Part shown: piece by piece, positions 40,986-48,665 of the stretch | Layout of the letters: each line of letters begins with the position of its first letter | Position numbering within the stretch: the first letter of the stretch is position 1 | NCBI GenBank assembly: GCA_902786465.1 | Contig: CADACQ010000003.1 | Span: forward strand, 1 to 64,000 | Length of the DNA: 64,000 nt | Direction: 5' to 3' | From: an uncultured Eubacteriales bacterium | GTDB lineage: Bacteria; Bacillota; Clostridia; Christensenellales; CAG-138 | Program-made: the position numbers and the translations under genes | Notes under the pieces: model-generated | The model's database searches: none | The model's input: only the letters and a program-made list of their open reading frames with translations | Told to the model about the DNA's origin: nothing

Positions 40986-41836
40986 TCGACGAAAGAAGAG
41001 AGTTTCAATGCTATACGCGATTCCCTGCATATGAGACGGCGAACAAGAAGGATACCGGGTTTTTGAACCGAATCTCTCTTCCCATGCTGCTCCACGGGAA
41101 GGGCTTTGCCCGGGTGCTGACGGTGGTAGCCAGGGGGTATATGTACGAACACGATGCGCCCGACATTGAACACGCGCGGCGCGCGCTGTGTGCCTGGTGT
41201 AGCATACCTGCCGAAAAGAAAGAGGCCTGGCAGTTCGACACCTGTTTCCCGGAGCTGCATGAAGAATTCCCCCAACTGGTGGATGAGCAGGGGAACGGAT
41301 GGCTTGTGCGGCATGTGCGGAATGTGATCGCGTTCGTTGCTTCCTCGCCCGGATCAGTGACAAAGTCGGTTCAAAGGAACACGGAGAAGCTCGCCTCGAC
41401 CTTTGAACCCATGTGGCGGAAGAAGGTGATTCAATTCCAGATCCCGCTGTTTGCGGAAAGCACAAAAAGCGATTGGTTGCTGCTCTTTGACGATGTGCTT
41501 GCCAACGCGCTGGAGCTCGGCCCATTGCGTTCCTATACCGCGGAAGTCTCCGACGATGGCGCTAAATATCTGCGGACGCTTCTCCCGGAGAAGATGCCGC
41601 TGCAGGAAGCGATAGAGCTCATCGCCTACTACAAGATCAACAAGTTCGAGGACTCCCAGTGGGCGCCCTTCCCCAGCACGAACTTTGAAGCGTTCTTCGG
41701 CAACACGAACTTCACCCACAAGTACCAGAAATCGTTTTTCGATAACTTCGGCCTACTTACGAAAGAGCGCTTCGGCGTGACGCGCTACTGTATCTACAAC
41801 GCGATCGCCGAGCTGGTGCAAGTAACGGAGATATGA
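40982..41836 (+). CDS. Unrecognised 284-residue protein coupled to the polymerase-like gene
   Basis: The ATG at 40982 overlaps the polymerase stop (ATGA), so the two are translated together. The product begins MIDERREFQCYTRFPAYETA. It has no signal peptide or membrane segment and has a central helical part with FEPMWRKKVIQFQIPLF. Its C-terminus (FFDNFGLLTKERFGVTRYCIY) could be a winged helix. I know no family for it. Coupling suggests a partner or specificity factor for the polymerase. Confidence 0.7.
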   Translation: MIDERREFQCYTRFPAYETANKKDTGFLNRISLPMLLHGKGFARVLTVVARGYMYEHDAPDIEHARRALCAWCSIPAEKKEAWQFDTCFPELHEEFPQLVDEQGNGWLVRHVRNVIAFVASSPGSVTKSVQRNTEKLASTFEPMWRKKVIQFQIPLFAESTKSDWLLLFDDVLANALELGPLRSYTAEVSDDGAKYLRTLLPEKMPLQEAIELIAYYKINKFEDSQWAPFPSTNFEAFFGNTNFTHKYQKSFFDNFGLLTKERFGVTRYCIYNAIAELVQVTEI

Positions 41837-41837
41837 A

Positions 41838-41864
41838 AAATGGGGCCCCAATGGAGCCCCATTT
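41838..41864. terminator. Hairpin at the end of the polymerase operon
   Basis: A 9-bp stem AAATGGGGC/GCCCCATTT starts just after the stop codon. On the minus strand it is followed by TTTTTCATAT, so it best fits a terminator for leftward transcripts from the HTH gene that cross the palindrome array. Confidence 0.6.
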
Positions 41865-41908
41865 CCGTAGATTGCTTTACTTTGCGCGAAGTTAATTTGA
41901 CCGGGTCC

Positions 41909-42235
41909 ATATTCGGGCCCACTGGGCCACAATTTCCAATACGAGATTTTTTTCAATCGGGGCAAAAGTGACTCCACCCCCATTGAACTTCGGGCCATCG
42001 GGCCTGAAGTAATAAAAGTGCGCCCACCGGGCACATATTGTACCGACGATGGAACTTGTGCCCAAGTGGGGCACAAGTTAAAAAACCCGATATTTACTGC
42101 GTTTTTTGTCACCGATTTGTACAAAGACCGAACTTCTGGCCCACTGGGCCAAAGGTTGAAAGTCTTCATGTTTACTGTGTTTTTTGTTTCCGATTTGTAC
42201 AAATAGTAAACCTTTGTGCCAGCGGCACAGGAGTT
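41909..42235. repeat. Array of six GC-rich palindromes, partly with 78-bp period
   Basis: Imperfect palindromes with arms like AACTT-GTGCCC/GGGCAC-AAGTT are centred near 41922, 41998, 42026, 42066, 42144 and 42222. The last three are spaced exactly 78 bp. The best is AACTTGTGCCC/GGGCACAAGTT (42053-42079). GGCCCACTGGGCC occurs twice exactly. Between the last three lie two near-identical 33-bp segments (42093-42125, 42171-42203) ending in the palindrome TTTGTACAAA. The array sits between convergent genes and is not a CRISPR. It could hold operators, structured RNA or an origin. Confidence 0.8.
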
Positions 42236-42238
42236 ATG

Positions 42239-42889
42239 CTAACTATTATAGTAGTCCACTGCGTCAGCGGCAAGCTTCTCAAAGGCGTCCTGATATTCCG
42301 GGACCGGAGAGATTCCCTGAAAGCTGTTGCCGTTGGAATAATAGTAGCGACTCAACGCCTCCGTAATGCCCTGCATATCTAAAATTGACTCATTGGCAAG
42401 CGCGTCAGCCAATGTTCGATTGAAGTCGGTATACCGCAGGCCGTTCTTTTCCTGCATGCTAACCGGGTTGATCTTATTGCCGAGCACAGCTACGCCGTTA
42501 TACCGGGAAAGGACATCGTCGCCGTATACCCAAATAACGAATTCGTCGCTCCGTCCGCCGAAGTTCCCCTGACACATGAGCGCCTCGTCCAAGGCAAACA
42601 CGAAGGGTTCCCGGATCTGATCGCGCACAGCTCGCAGCCAGGCGAGGGAGCCGATATATTCGCTTCTTTTCGGCAAGTCTGTCTTTTGTGGATCGTAGAC
42701 GGGCAAGCTTGCCGTCTTGCGGTTGGCGAGATCTGTCTTCACTCTCTCTTCCAACAGGTTGACCATATACTCCGGTGGAACACGAACACCGGCTTCCCAG
42801 TTCTGAATCGTACGAAACGGAATGTTATATCGCAGGGCGAATTCGCTCTGCGTATCCCCTAAACTCTTTCTCATTTCTCGTATGGTCAT
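42239..42889 (-). CDS. HTH (XRE-like) protein with an unknown C-terminal domain
   Basis: The N-terminal region (residues about 3-50) is a Cro/CI-like helix-turn-helix: REMRKSLGDTQSEFALRYNIPFRTIQNWEAG. The C-terminal 150 residues (YIGSLAWLRAVRDQIREP, WVYGDDVLSRYNG) are not familiar. Two close ATGs (42895 and 42889) are possible; GAGGT is better spaced from the second. The gene is convergent with the polymerase operon and may bind the 18-bp repeat or the palindrome array. Confidence 0.72.
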   Translation of the reverse strand: MTIREMRKSLGDTQSEFALRYNIPFRTIQNWEAGVRVPPEYMVNLLEERVKTDLANRKTASLPVYDPQKTDLPKRSEYIGSLAWLRAVRDQIREPFVFALDEALMCQGNFGGRSDEFVIWVYGDDVLSRYNGVAVLGNKINPVSMQEKNGLRYTDFNRTLADALANESILDMQGITEALSRYYYSNGNSFQGISPVPEYQDAFEKLAADAVDYYNS

Positions 42890-43050
42890 AGTCATTACCT
42901 CACAGTACATAGAATACACCCAATGAGTGCATTTATCAAGACAACGTACCTCGTCGGTATGAAGACACCCTATTGTAATAGTATCCCCCATTGTGGGCAA
43001 CAGTATCTGCTTGACTTGAATCACTTCCCTTGTGGAAATAATAATCAATT

Positions 43051-43068
43051 AATGAATACTGCGCCCAC
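43051..43068 (-). repeat. 18-bp inverted repeat, right copy
   Basis: This is the exact inverted partner of 37874-37891, oriented toward the HTH gene about 160 bases upstream of its start. The rest of 42890-43341 holds no convincing gene. Confidence 0.75.
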
Positions 43069-43262
43069 TAATTAGAGCGGGACAGAGATCTGCCGATGGT
43101 GGGTCTCTTTTATTATTTCAAGAAAGGAGGTGTGTTGAAATTGATCGGTTTCTGCTGTGTGCGAGTATACGAACTGAGGGGCTCATGCGTCCCGTTGTCG
43201 CAGGGTCTTTTTTCTGTCGCAGAGAATAGCAAGCAGGACATTTGTGTGCCGCAACTGTCTGA

Positions 43263-43291
43263 AAAGCCGCAAGGCAGTGCCCTGCGGCTTT
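43263..43291 (+). terminator. Terminator-like hairpin in an otherwise gene-free stretch
   Basis: AAAGCCGCA/TGCGGCTTT with an inner GGCA/TGCC closes a short loop. An open frame from a TTG at 43135 with a strong AAAGGAGGT upstream ends inside this hairpin, so the stretch is more likely a short RNA or leader than a gene. Confidence 0.5.
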
Positions 43292-43341
43292 CCCCTTAGG
43301 TGGCCTCCCGCCCCCTAAAACCCCTGCGTAAAGTGATGTGG

Positions 43342-43743
43342 TTACCGTTCCAGAAATTCTGCGACGCTGATGATCCGAGGATCAGTGATCGAGGACTCCA
43401 GAAAGTCCTTGTCGCCCGTCAGGAATAGATCCACGTGGGCGTCCAGCGCCGCCCGAAGAATGGGGCGATCCTTGGGATCGCGTACCTTGCTCTCCGTCTC
43501 AACAGCGGTCTCCGGCGTTTGGACGACCTCAACAAAGGACAGCGCCTGAAACAAAAACGCTTCCAGTTCCGTCAGCCTATCCGGAAACTTCTCCCGGAAC
43601 TTCCGGTGCAGCTCATCCACGATGTAATCGCAGACGATGGGCTCATACGGAGGCATCATGGCTTTGAAAAAGGCCTCCGCCGCCCGCCCGTTGGGGAACA
43701 ACGCCGCGGAGATGATGACGTTGGTGTCGATCATGACCTTCAT
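43342..43743 (-). CDS. PIN-domain toxin
   Basis: The product has 133 residues with the PIN RNase acidic sites: MIDTNVIISA at residues 4-13, a central Glu in VDELHRKFRE, and DPKDRPILRAALDAHVDLFLTGDKDF near 90-115. Such proteins cut RNA, often tRNA or mRNA. It overlaps the AbrB-type gene upstream by 4 bases, the usual toxin-antitoxin layout. It probably stabilises the element. Confidence 0.87.
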   Translation of the reverse strand: MKVMIDTNVIISAALFPNGRAAEAFFKAMMPPYEPIVCDYIVDELHRKFREKFPDRLTELEAFLFQALSFVEVVQTPETAVETESKVRDPKDRPILRAALDAHVDLFLTGDKDFLESSITDPRIISVAEFLER

Positions 43744-44015
43744 TCTTCGTTTTCCTCACGGCGCGATTGGGTGATCCATTCGGCCACATCCTCTTCCGTC
43801 AGCATGCCGACCTGCTTCCCCTGACCCTTCATCTGCTCCTGGAAGCGGAGCATGGCGTACACCGCAGAATTGACCACCCGCACGCTGGCGCCATCCACAA
43901 TAAAGGTCACTCGATCACCTGTTTCCACACCGAGGGCGGCGCGCACGTTCTTCGGAATCGTCACCTGCCCCTTGGACATGACCCTTGCATCGTTTACAAA
44001 AATCGCTTCTGCCAT
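43740..44015 (-). CDS. AbrB/MazE-like antitoxin
   Basis: The product has 91 residues with the swapped-hairpin DNA-binding fold: ARVMSKGQVTIPKNVRAALG near residues 10-29 and GDRVTFIVDG. The C-terminal tail would neutralise the PIN toxin encoded next to it. AGGTGAAC precedes the ATG. It likely represses its own operon. Confidence 0.87.
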   Translation of the reverse strand: MAEAIFVNDARVMSKGQVTIPKNVRAALGVETGDRVTFIVDGASVRVVNSAVYAMLRFQEQMKGQGKQVGMLTEEDVAEWITQSRREENEE

Positions 44016-44043
44016 ATATGTTCACCTCCGATCAAAGTTGGAA

Positions 44044-44060
44044 AGTAGGGATTTCCTACT
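44044..44060. other. Candidate oriT-proximal inverted repeat
   Basis: AGTAGG/CCTACT flanks a 5-bp loop in the 113-bp gap between the antitoxin and mobC-like genes. Relaxase nick sites often lie beside such repeats just upstream of mobC. No known nick sequence was recognised, so this is only a location guess. Confidence 0.35.
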
Positions 44061-44128
44061 CCTATTATATGCAGAACCCGAAAAAGAATCAAGAAAAACA
44101 TGAAAAACTCCTGTGACAAGCAGGAGAA

Positions 44129-44422
44129 ATGAAAGGAGTGGTTCAAACCAAGACCAAAGAGACCCGTCTCGCGTTTCGCGTGACACAAAAGGAGAAGGAG
44201 CAGATCGCCCGCGCTGCGAAAAGGAGGGGCCTGAGCCAGAGCGAATATCTGCGACAGAAAGCGTTGGGATCCGCGCCGAAAGCGGTGCTGCCCGACGCTT
44301 TCTTTATTTGTTGTGAACGGCTGGATCGGTTGTCCCGACAGCCGTTTTCTAAGGAAGTGAATGGGGCGGCCCTGGCCGTGCTCCGGGAGATGAACAAGAT
44401 TCTGATGGAGGGAGTTGGGTAA
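44129..44422 (+). CDS. MobC-like relaxosome protein
   Basis: The product has 97 residues with a ribbon-helix-helix-like start, TRLAFRVTQKEKEQIARAAKRRGLSQSEYLRQ (split near residues 13-43), as in plasmid mobilisation MobC proteins. It should bind oriT and help the relaxase encoded immediately after it (no gap). The start codon is uncertain because GGAG is very close to the ATG. Confidence 0.75.
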   Translation: MKGVVQTKTKETRLAFRVTQKEKEQIARAAKRRGLSQSEYLRQKALGSAPKAVLPDAFFICCERLDRLSRQPFSKEVNGAALAVLREMNKILMEGVG

Positions 44423-45919
44423 ATGGCGACCACGGGATTCTGGCCCGTTCGGGGCAATCTCAAGAAGGTGCTGGACTATGCCGATAACCCGGATAAGACC
44501 GTGGATTGGAAGTATCTGGACGATGATCTATACGACGCCCTCCGGTATGTGGAGCGGGACGATAAAACCGATGAGCGAAAGTATGTTTCCGGCGTGAATT
44601 GTTCCGCTGTGAACGCCTACGCCGAGATGCGGTTTGTGAAGCGGAAGTTCGGCGAGCGGGGCAAGGTGACCGCCTACCATGGGTTCCAATCCTTCAAGAC
44701 AGGGGAGCTGACCCCGGAGCAGGCACACGAGATAGGAATCGAGACGGCCCGGAGAATGTGGGGCGATGGCTACCAGGTTCTGGTCACCACTCATCTGAAT
44801 ACGGATAATCTGCACAACCACTTTGTGGTCAACGCCGTATCCTTCCGGGACGGGAAGAAGTTCAGAAACAGCATAGAGCAGCACCATGATCTGCGGGAGA
44901 TCTCGGACGCTATCTGCAGGGAGCACGGTTTGTCCGTCCTTGAGAACACCCCGTTCAACCGGGAGCAAAGCAGGGGCGCCTACTGGTATGAGCGGAGCGG
45001 CAAATCGACCCACCGGGAACAGTTGAAGGCGGATATGGAATACTGCCTGAAGTACGCTTCCAATTGGGAGCAGTTCGTTGATCAGCTATTGGCCAAGGGT
45101 TATACCATCGACCCGGTTCGCATGTCCGTGAAGGCAGACGGCTGGCAGCGGGCGGTTCGCCTCGACAGGCTGGGGTCCCCGGACGAAATGATCTATGAAC
45201 GGCTGGATCAGAACGCTGCCGATCCGGACTTCCGCTTCCGCTATCAGAAACCGCATGTCAGCACCAAGGGCGTGCTCCTGCGCGTGGTCACAGAGTTCGA
45301 GAAAACGCGCGTCGCCCGACTGCCCCAGTCCGAGTACCTCCGGGAGCTTTCGCAGCCGTCGAAACAGGATCAATCCCCCACGGAGCAGCTGCTGGAGCAT
45401 CTGATCTACGAGGCGAACCATACCCGGGATGCGACGGTGCTGCTGGTGGATGCGGTCTTCGCCATCCTGATCGCCCTGGTGGAGTTGGCCAGCCACTATG
45501 CCAGCGAGGTGATCCTCACCGCCGATCTTAGACACGAACTGAAACAATATGTTCGGCTCTGTGACGATCGGCAGTTCCTGAAGGAGAACGGCTTGCGCAC
45601 CATCCCCGATATGGATCGGGACATAGAGCAGACGGAGGCGCAGATCAAATCCCTCACTGATCAGCGGGGCAAGGTACGGAATCAGATCCGTCACGAGACC
45701 GATCCTCAAATACTTGCCGAAAACAAAAAGGAGAGGGCGGCGATCACCGCCCAGATTACACCACTCCGGCAGCGGGTCAAGCGCCTGCGCCGCATTCAGA
45801 AAGATGCGCCCCGGCTACTTGGTTTGCTGAAGACCGAATTGCAGGCTGAGCACGACCTCAAGCATCCGGTGAAGGAGCAACAGCGCAAGAAGTCCCGTTC
45901 CTATGGGATGGAACGATAA
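44423..45919 (+). CDS. HUH relaxase (MobP type)
   Basis: The product has 498 residues. The N-terminus (NLKKVLDYADNPDKT near 12-26) and the metal-binding motif HLNTDNLHNHFVVN near 124-137 are those of relaxase/mobilization nucleases. These nick oriT and stay covalently bound to the DNA end. The C-terminal part (about 395-490) is a long charged coiled coil. It lets the element move with help from a conjugation pore encoded elsewhere. GGAGGGAG precedes the ATG. Confidence 0.88.
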   Translation: MATTGFWPVRGNLKKVLDYADNPDKTVDWKYLDDDLYDALRYVERDDKTDERKYVSGVNCSAVNAYAEMRFVKRKFGERGKVTAYHGFQSFKTGELTPEQAHEIGIETARRMWGDGYQVLVTTHLNTDNLHNHFVVNAVSFRDGKKFRNSIEQHHDLREISDAICREHGLSVLENTPFNREQSRGAYWYERSGKSTHREQLKADMEYCLKYASNWEQFVDQLLAKGYTIDPVRMSVKADGWQRAVRLDRLGSPDEMIYERLDQNAADPDFRFRYQKPHVSTKGVLLRVVTEFEKTRVARLPQSEYLRELSQPSKQDQSPTEQLLEHLIYEANHTRDATVLLVDAVFAILIALVELASHYASEVILTADLRHELKQYVRLCDDRQFLKENGLRTIPDMDRDIEQTEAQIKSLTDQRGKVRNQIRHETDPQILAENKKERAAITAQITPLRQRVKRLRRIQKDAPRLLGLLKTELQAEHDLKHPVKEQQRKKSRSYGMER

Positions 45920-46008
45920 CCGAAACAGTGCCCGTTCTGCAGCGGCACGGGAACAGAATACAGCTCGCCGCTGCAACACTTCATTTTTTACAGAAAGGAA
46001 AAACAAAA

Positions 46009-46113
46009 ATGCTTAAACAACACAACACACAGATAGCGTCGAATCAGTATGAATCGCCCTTGAGCTATTATGATTACCGTGGTTTTAGTGAGAAATCGAA
46101 AATTGTTCCGTGA
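46009..46113 (+). CDS. Possible small 34-residue protein
   Basis: A frame of 34 codons begins with ATG 46009 after GAAAGGAAAAAC and encodes MLKQHNTQIASNQYESPLSY and 14 more residues. It lies in the 500-base stretch between the relaxase and GntR genes, which otherwise shows only the broken integrase tail. Coding status is doubtful. Confidence 0.3.
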   Translation: MLKQHNTQIASNQYESPLSYYDYRGFSEKSKIVP

Positions 46114-46189
46114 TGCATTGCAGGAAACCAGCTTCTTATCTCACAGAAGCATTAGATGACCAGCAAGCAGGTAATCAAAGAAATAAAAC

Positions 46190-46359
46190 GCTACACTGCT
46201 TGTTGATACAGGCGTGGACATGAAGTCGGCGCAGGAATTCCTGGGGCACGCTGATATCGAGGTCACATTGGAAATCTACACAGTATAAAGAACAAAGAAC
46301 GGCTGAAGCAATTAACACAGGACCAAAGAAAAAAGAAACAAGAAAAATCTTTCTCTTGA
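46190..46359 (+). pseudogene. C-terminal remnant of a second tyrosine integrase
   Basis: Codons from about 46202 read VDTGVDMKSAQEFLGHADIE, then VTLEIYT, which is the final His/Tyr active-site region of a phage-type integrase. The upstream part (HTAC-like) is in another frame. After YT the frame stops, and the usual tail KNKERLKQLTQDQRKKKQEK continues in a different frame to 46359. At least two frameshifts and loss of the first 300 residues make it dead. It marks an old insertion boundary beside the right cargo. Confidence 0.75.
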
Positions 46360-46423
46360 ACGAATGGGAAATAACGGCTATCATGTAAGCATATTGATTT
46401 GCTGGAAGAAGGAGGTTGCTTTG

Positions 46424-47182
46424 ATGGGAAGCAAAAAAACGATAGCCGATCAAATCGTTGATAACTTGATCAGCCGAATGCTTCACGGCGAGTATAAACC
46501 AGGAGAGCGACTGCCTTCAGAAAATGAACTGAGCGAGCAGTACAGTGCAAGCAGAAACACGGTGCGTACAGCCTTAACCCGGCTTAATGCTTTGGGCGTA
46601 GTTGAAACTAGGCGTGGTGAAGGATCCTTTTTCAGAACCATCGGTGAATCAGCATATCTTCATGAGTTTATTCCCTCGATATTAATCGAGTCAAAAGACC
46701 TTATGGGGCTGATGATGTACCGGCGCGGGATAGAGGTATCCGCCGCGCGCTTGGCTGCTATCAACGCTACGGATGAAGATATCGCCGCGTTGGAATCGTA
46801 TTTTAAGGATATAAACGGAACAGAGGTCAATAATCATGAATTCGCTCAGGCAACGACCGAATTTCACAAGCATATAGCTAAAGCGTCCAAAAACGCGTTG
46901 CTGGAGCAGACGTTGGAAATCATCGGCTGGGTAATCACGACAACAATGGCGGATTTCCTTACCTATACATCTGATGTGACGGATTCCAGCTATTATCATT
47001 ATATGATTTTTCGTTGCATCAAGCAGAGGAAACAAGAAGAGGCTGCTTATATGATGGACAGGCACATGGAGTATCTGATCGAACGAGTGAAGGATTATAT
47101 GCGCTATAAAGCTTTACAGCATAACGAAGTGCCAGATTCCAATCTGGAAGTGATGGTTCAAAACACACAAAAAAACGAATAA
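46424..47182 (+). CDS. GntR/FadR-family regulator of the sugar operon
   Basis: The product has 252 residues with a winged helix (LPSENELSEQYSASRNTVRTAL, about residues 29-50, and VETRRGEGSFF) and a helical FCD effector domain with His residues (EFHKHI, DRHMEYL). The start at 46424 has GGAGG at 8-base spacing. It faces the transporter operon in the same direction, and a palindromic operator lies in the next gap. Confidence 0.87.
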   Translation: MGSKKTIADQIVDNLISRMLHGEYKPGERLPSENELSEQYSASRNTVRTALTRLNALGVVETRRGEGSFFRTIGESAYLHEFIPSILIESKDLMGLMMYRRGIEVSAARLAAINATDEDIAALESYFKDINGTEVNNHEFAQATTEFHKHIAKASKNALLEQTLEIIGWVITTTMADFLTYTSDVTDSSYYHYMIFRCIKQRKQEEAAYMMDRHMEYLIERVKDYMRYKALQHNEVPDSNLEVMVQNTQKNE

Positions 47183-47191
47183 GGTGGTTTG

Positions 47192-47217
47192 ATGCCTTTC
47201 GAGTTTTCGAAAGGCAT
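47192..47217 (+). terminator. Terminator of the GntR gene
   Basis: A 10-bp stem ATGCCTTTCG/CGAAAGGCAT is followed by TTTTC. Confidence 0.85.
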
Positions 47218-47252
47218 TTTCTCTGAATAGATACTACCCAATAATGACCGAA

Positions 47253-47444
47253 CTTGTTCTACAACCGCGAATGTTTTAATTTGTAGAACAAGCAAAATAG
47301 TTTTTTTCACAAAAAAACAAATTAATTATTGACATTTTGGGGAGACTGATATTATTATTAATGCGCAAGATGTTCTACATGTTTCCGGAGACGCAAGGAC
47401 AACTTCGTCCCTCCGGCATATGTTTCTCTCCAACGTGTAGAACA
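47253..47444. promoter_or_regulatory. GntR operator set around the transporter promoter
   Basis: A 12-bp perfect inverted repeat CTTGTTCTACAA/TTGTAGAACAAG (47253-47264, 47281-47292) lies upstream of the promoter. The half-site TGTTCTACA recurs at 47371-47379 and its complement at 47436-47444, downstream. The promoter is TTGACA (47329-47334), 18 bp, TATTAT (47353-47358). Sites on both sides suggest repression by looping. Confidence 0.8.
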
Positions 47445-47480
47445 ATCCGGCGAAACGAGAAAAACTGGGAGGAAAATCGA

Positions 47481-48581
47481 ATGAAGAAAAAACTTGCTGT
47501 TATCTTGTCCCTCATCATGATTGTCAGTATGTTCCTTGCAGCCTGCTCCTCGCAGCCTGCTGCCCAGCCTCAGCCCAGCCAGCCTCAGTCCAACACTGAA
47601 GCTAAGGATGCTCCCGCACCTGCTGAAAGCACGAAGATCGAGCACACCGATGTGACGATCGCCTATCCCAACATCATTGAACTGAACGATCAAGTGTATG
47701 CGGCTCGCAAGTACAAGATCGGCTATGCAAACTGGTCGGATCAAAACTCCATTGCCATCATCGTTCGTGATTCCATTCTTGATGCTTGCAAATACTATGG
47801 CATTGAGTGCGTCGTCTTCGATAATGACACCGACCCCAACAAGGCCATGACCAACGCCGACACTGCCATTCAGATGGAGTGTGACTATTACCTGAACTTC
47901 AACAACGATGAAGCCATCAATGCCGCCTGCGCCGAAAAGCTGGAGAAGGCCGGCATCCCCTACATCTCCATTCAAAATGCCGCCCGCAAGGGTGTTGACC
48001 CCGAGTACCACGTGGATAACGAGCGTGCCGGCTCTATCTGCGGTGATTTGCTTGCTGCCAAGGCCAAGGAAAAGTGGCCCGATGAGAAGCCCATCCTGCT
48101 GATCGCCAATCAGTGGAAAGCCGGCGGCACCTTCCTTCTTCGTGCAACCAGCTGCGAGGATGCCGTCAAGAAGGCCATTCCTGATGTTGAGATCTTCGAG
48201 ATCGAGACTGAATCCAATCCCGAAACCACTCGTCAGGCCACCGCGGACTTCCTCACCGCTCACCCCACCGGTAAGATCATGATGTGGTGCCACATTGACC
48301 AGAATACCATGGGCATGCTTGCCGCGGTGCAGGCAGCCGGTCGCCAGGACGATGTCATCATCACCTCCTTCGGTGCAAACCCCGTTGCTTTTGAGGAGCT
48401 CAAAAAGGACGACAGCCCCCTGATCGGCACGGTTGCTCAGTTCTCTGAGCGCTTTGGATGGGATCTTCTGCCCATCGTCATCAAGGATCTCAATGGCGAG
48501 GAGAAGCCCCCCATGGAGACCATGCCTCCCTTGGATATCATCACTAAGGACAACATGACTTACTACTACCCCGCCGCGTAA
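47481..48581 (+). CDS. Sugar ABC transporter substrate-binding lipoprotein
   Basis: A lipoprotein signal with LAACSS places the lipidated Cys at residue 22; a Gln/Pro/Ala-rich linker follows. The rest is a type 1 periplasmic-binding fold of the ribose/rhamnose class (KIGYANWSDQNSIAIIVRDS, YISIQNAARKG, FLTAHPTGKIMMW). It should capture a sugar or sugar acid for the RbsA/RbsC-type proteins encoded downstream. GGGAGG lies 8 bases before the ATG. Upstream in-frame starts lie inside the operator region and are rejected. Confidence 0.9.
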   Translation: MKKKLAVILSLIMIVSMFLAACSSQPAAQPQPSQPQSNTEAKDAPAPAESTKIEHTDVTIAYPNIIELNDQVYAARKYKIGYANWSDQNSIAIIVRDSILDACKYYGIECVVFDNDTDPNKAMTNADTAIQMECDYYLNFNNDEAINAACAEKLEKAGIPYISIQNAARKGVDPEYHVDNERAGSICGDLLAAKAKEKWPDEKPILLIANQWKAGGTFLLRATSCEDAVKKAIPDVEIFEIETESNPETTRQATADFLTAHPTGKIMMWCHIDQNTMGMLAAVQAAGRQDDVIITSFGANPVAFEELKKDDSPLIGTVAQFSERFGWDLLPIVIKDLNGEEKPPMETMPPLDIITKDNMTYYYPAA

Positions 48582-48606
48582 TCGAAGCGATCAACTCACT
48601 GGCATT

Positions 48607-48639
48607 GGGGCGATAGGCGCTTCGCCTATCGCCCCTTTT
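48607..48639 (+). terminator. Attenuating hairpin between binding-protein and ATPase genes
   Basis: A 13-bp perfect stem GGGGCGATAGGCG/CGCCTATCGCCCC with a CTT loop is followed by TTTTGTT. Partial stop here would raise binding protein over the membrane parts. Confidence 0.8.
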
Positions 48640-48665
48640 GTTATTACTACCAGAAAGGATGCCAT

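Noticed and set aside
41753..42202. Minus-strand open frame of 149 codons through the palindrome array with a 26-residue repeat
   Set aside because: It starts at TTG without a ribosome site and runs antisense into the upstream gene. The 26-residue repeat is explained by the 78-bp DNA period.
41909..42235. CRISPR array
   Set aside because: Only two 33-bp segments are near-identical, the units differ in length, and the palindromes vary between units. No cas genes are present.
43135..43299. Small gene starting at TTG after a strong ribosome-like site
   Set aside because: Its last codons lie inside a terminator-like hairpin and the product matches nothing. Kept only as a possible short RNA.
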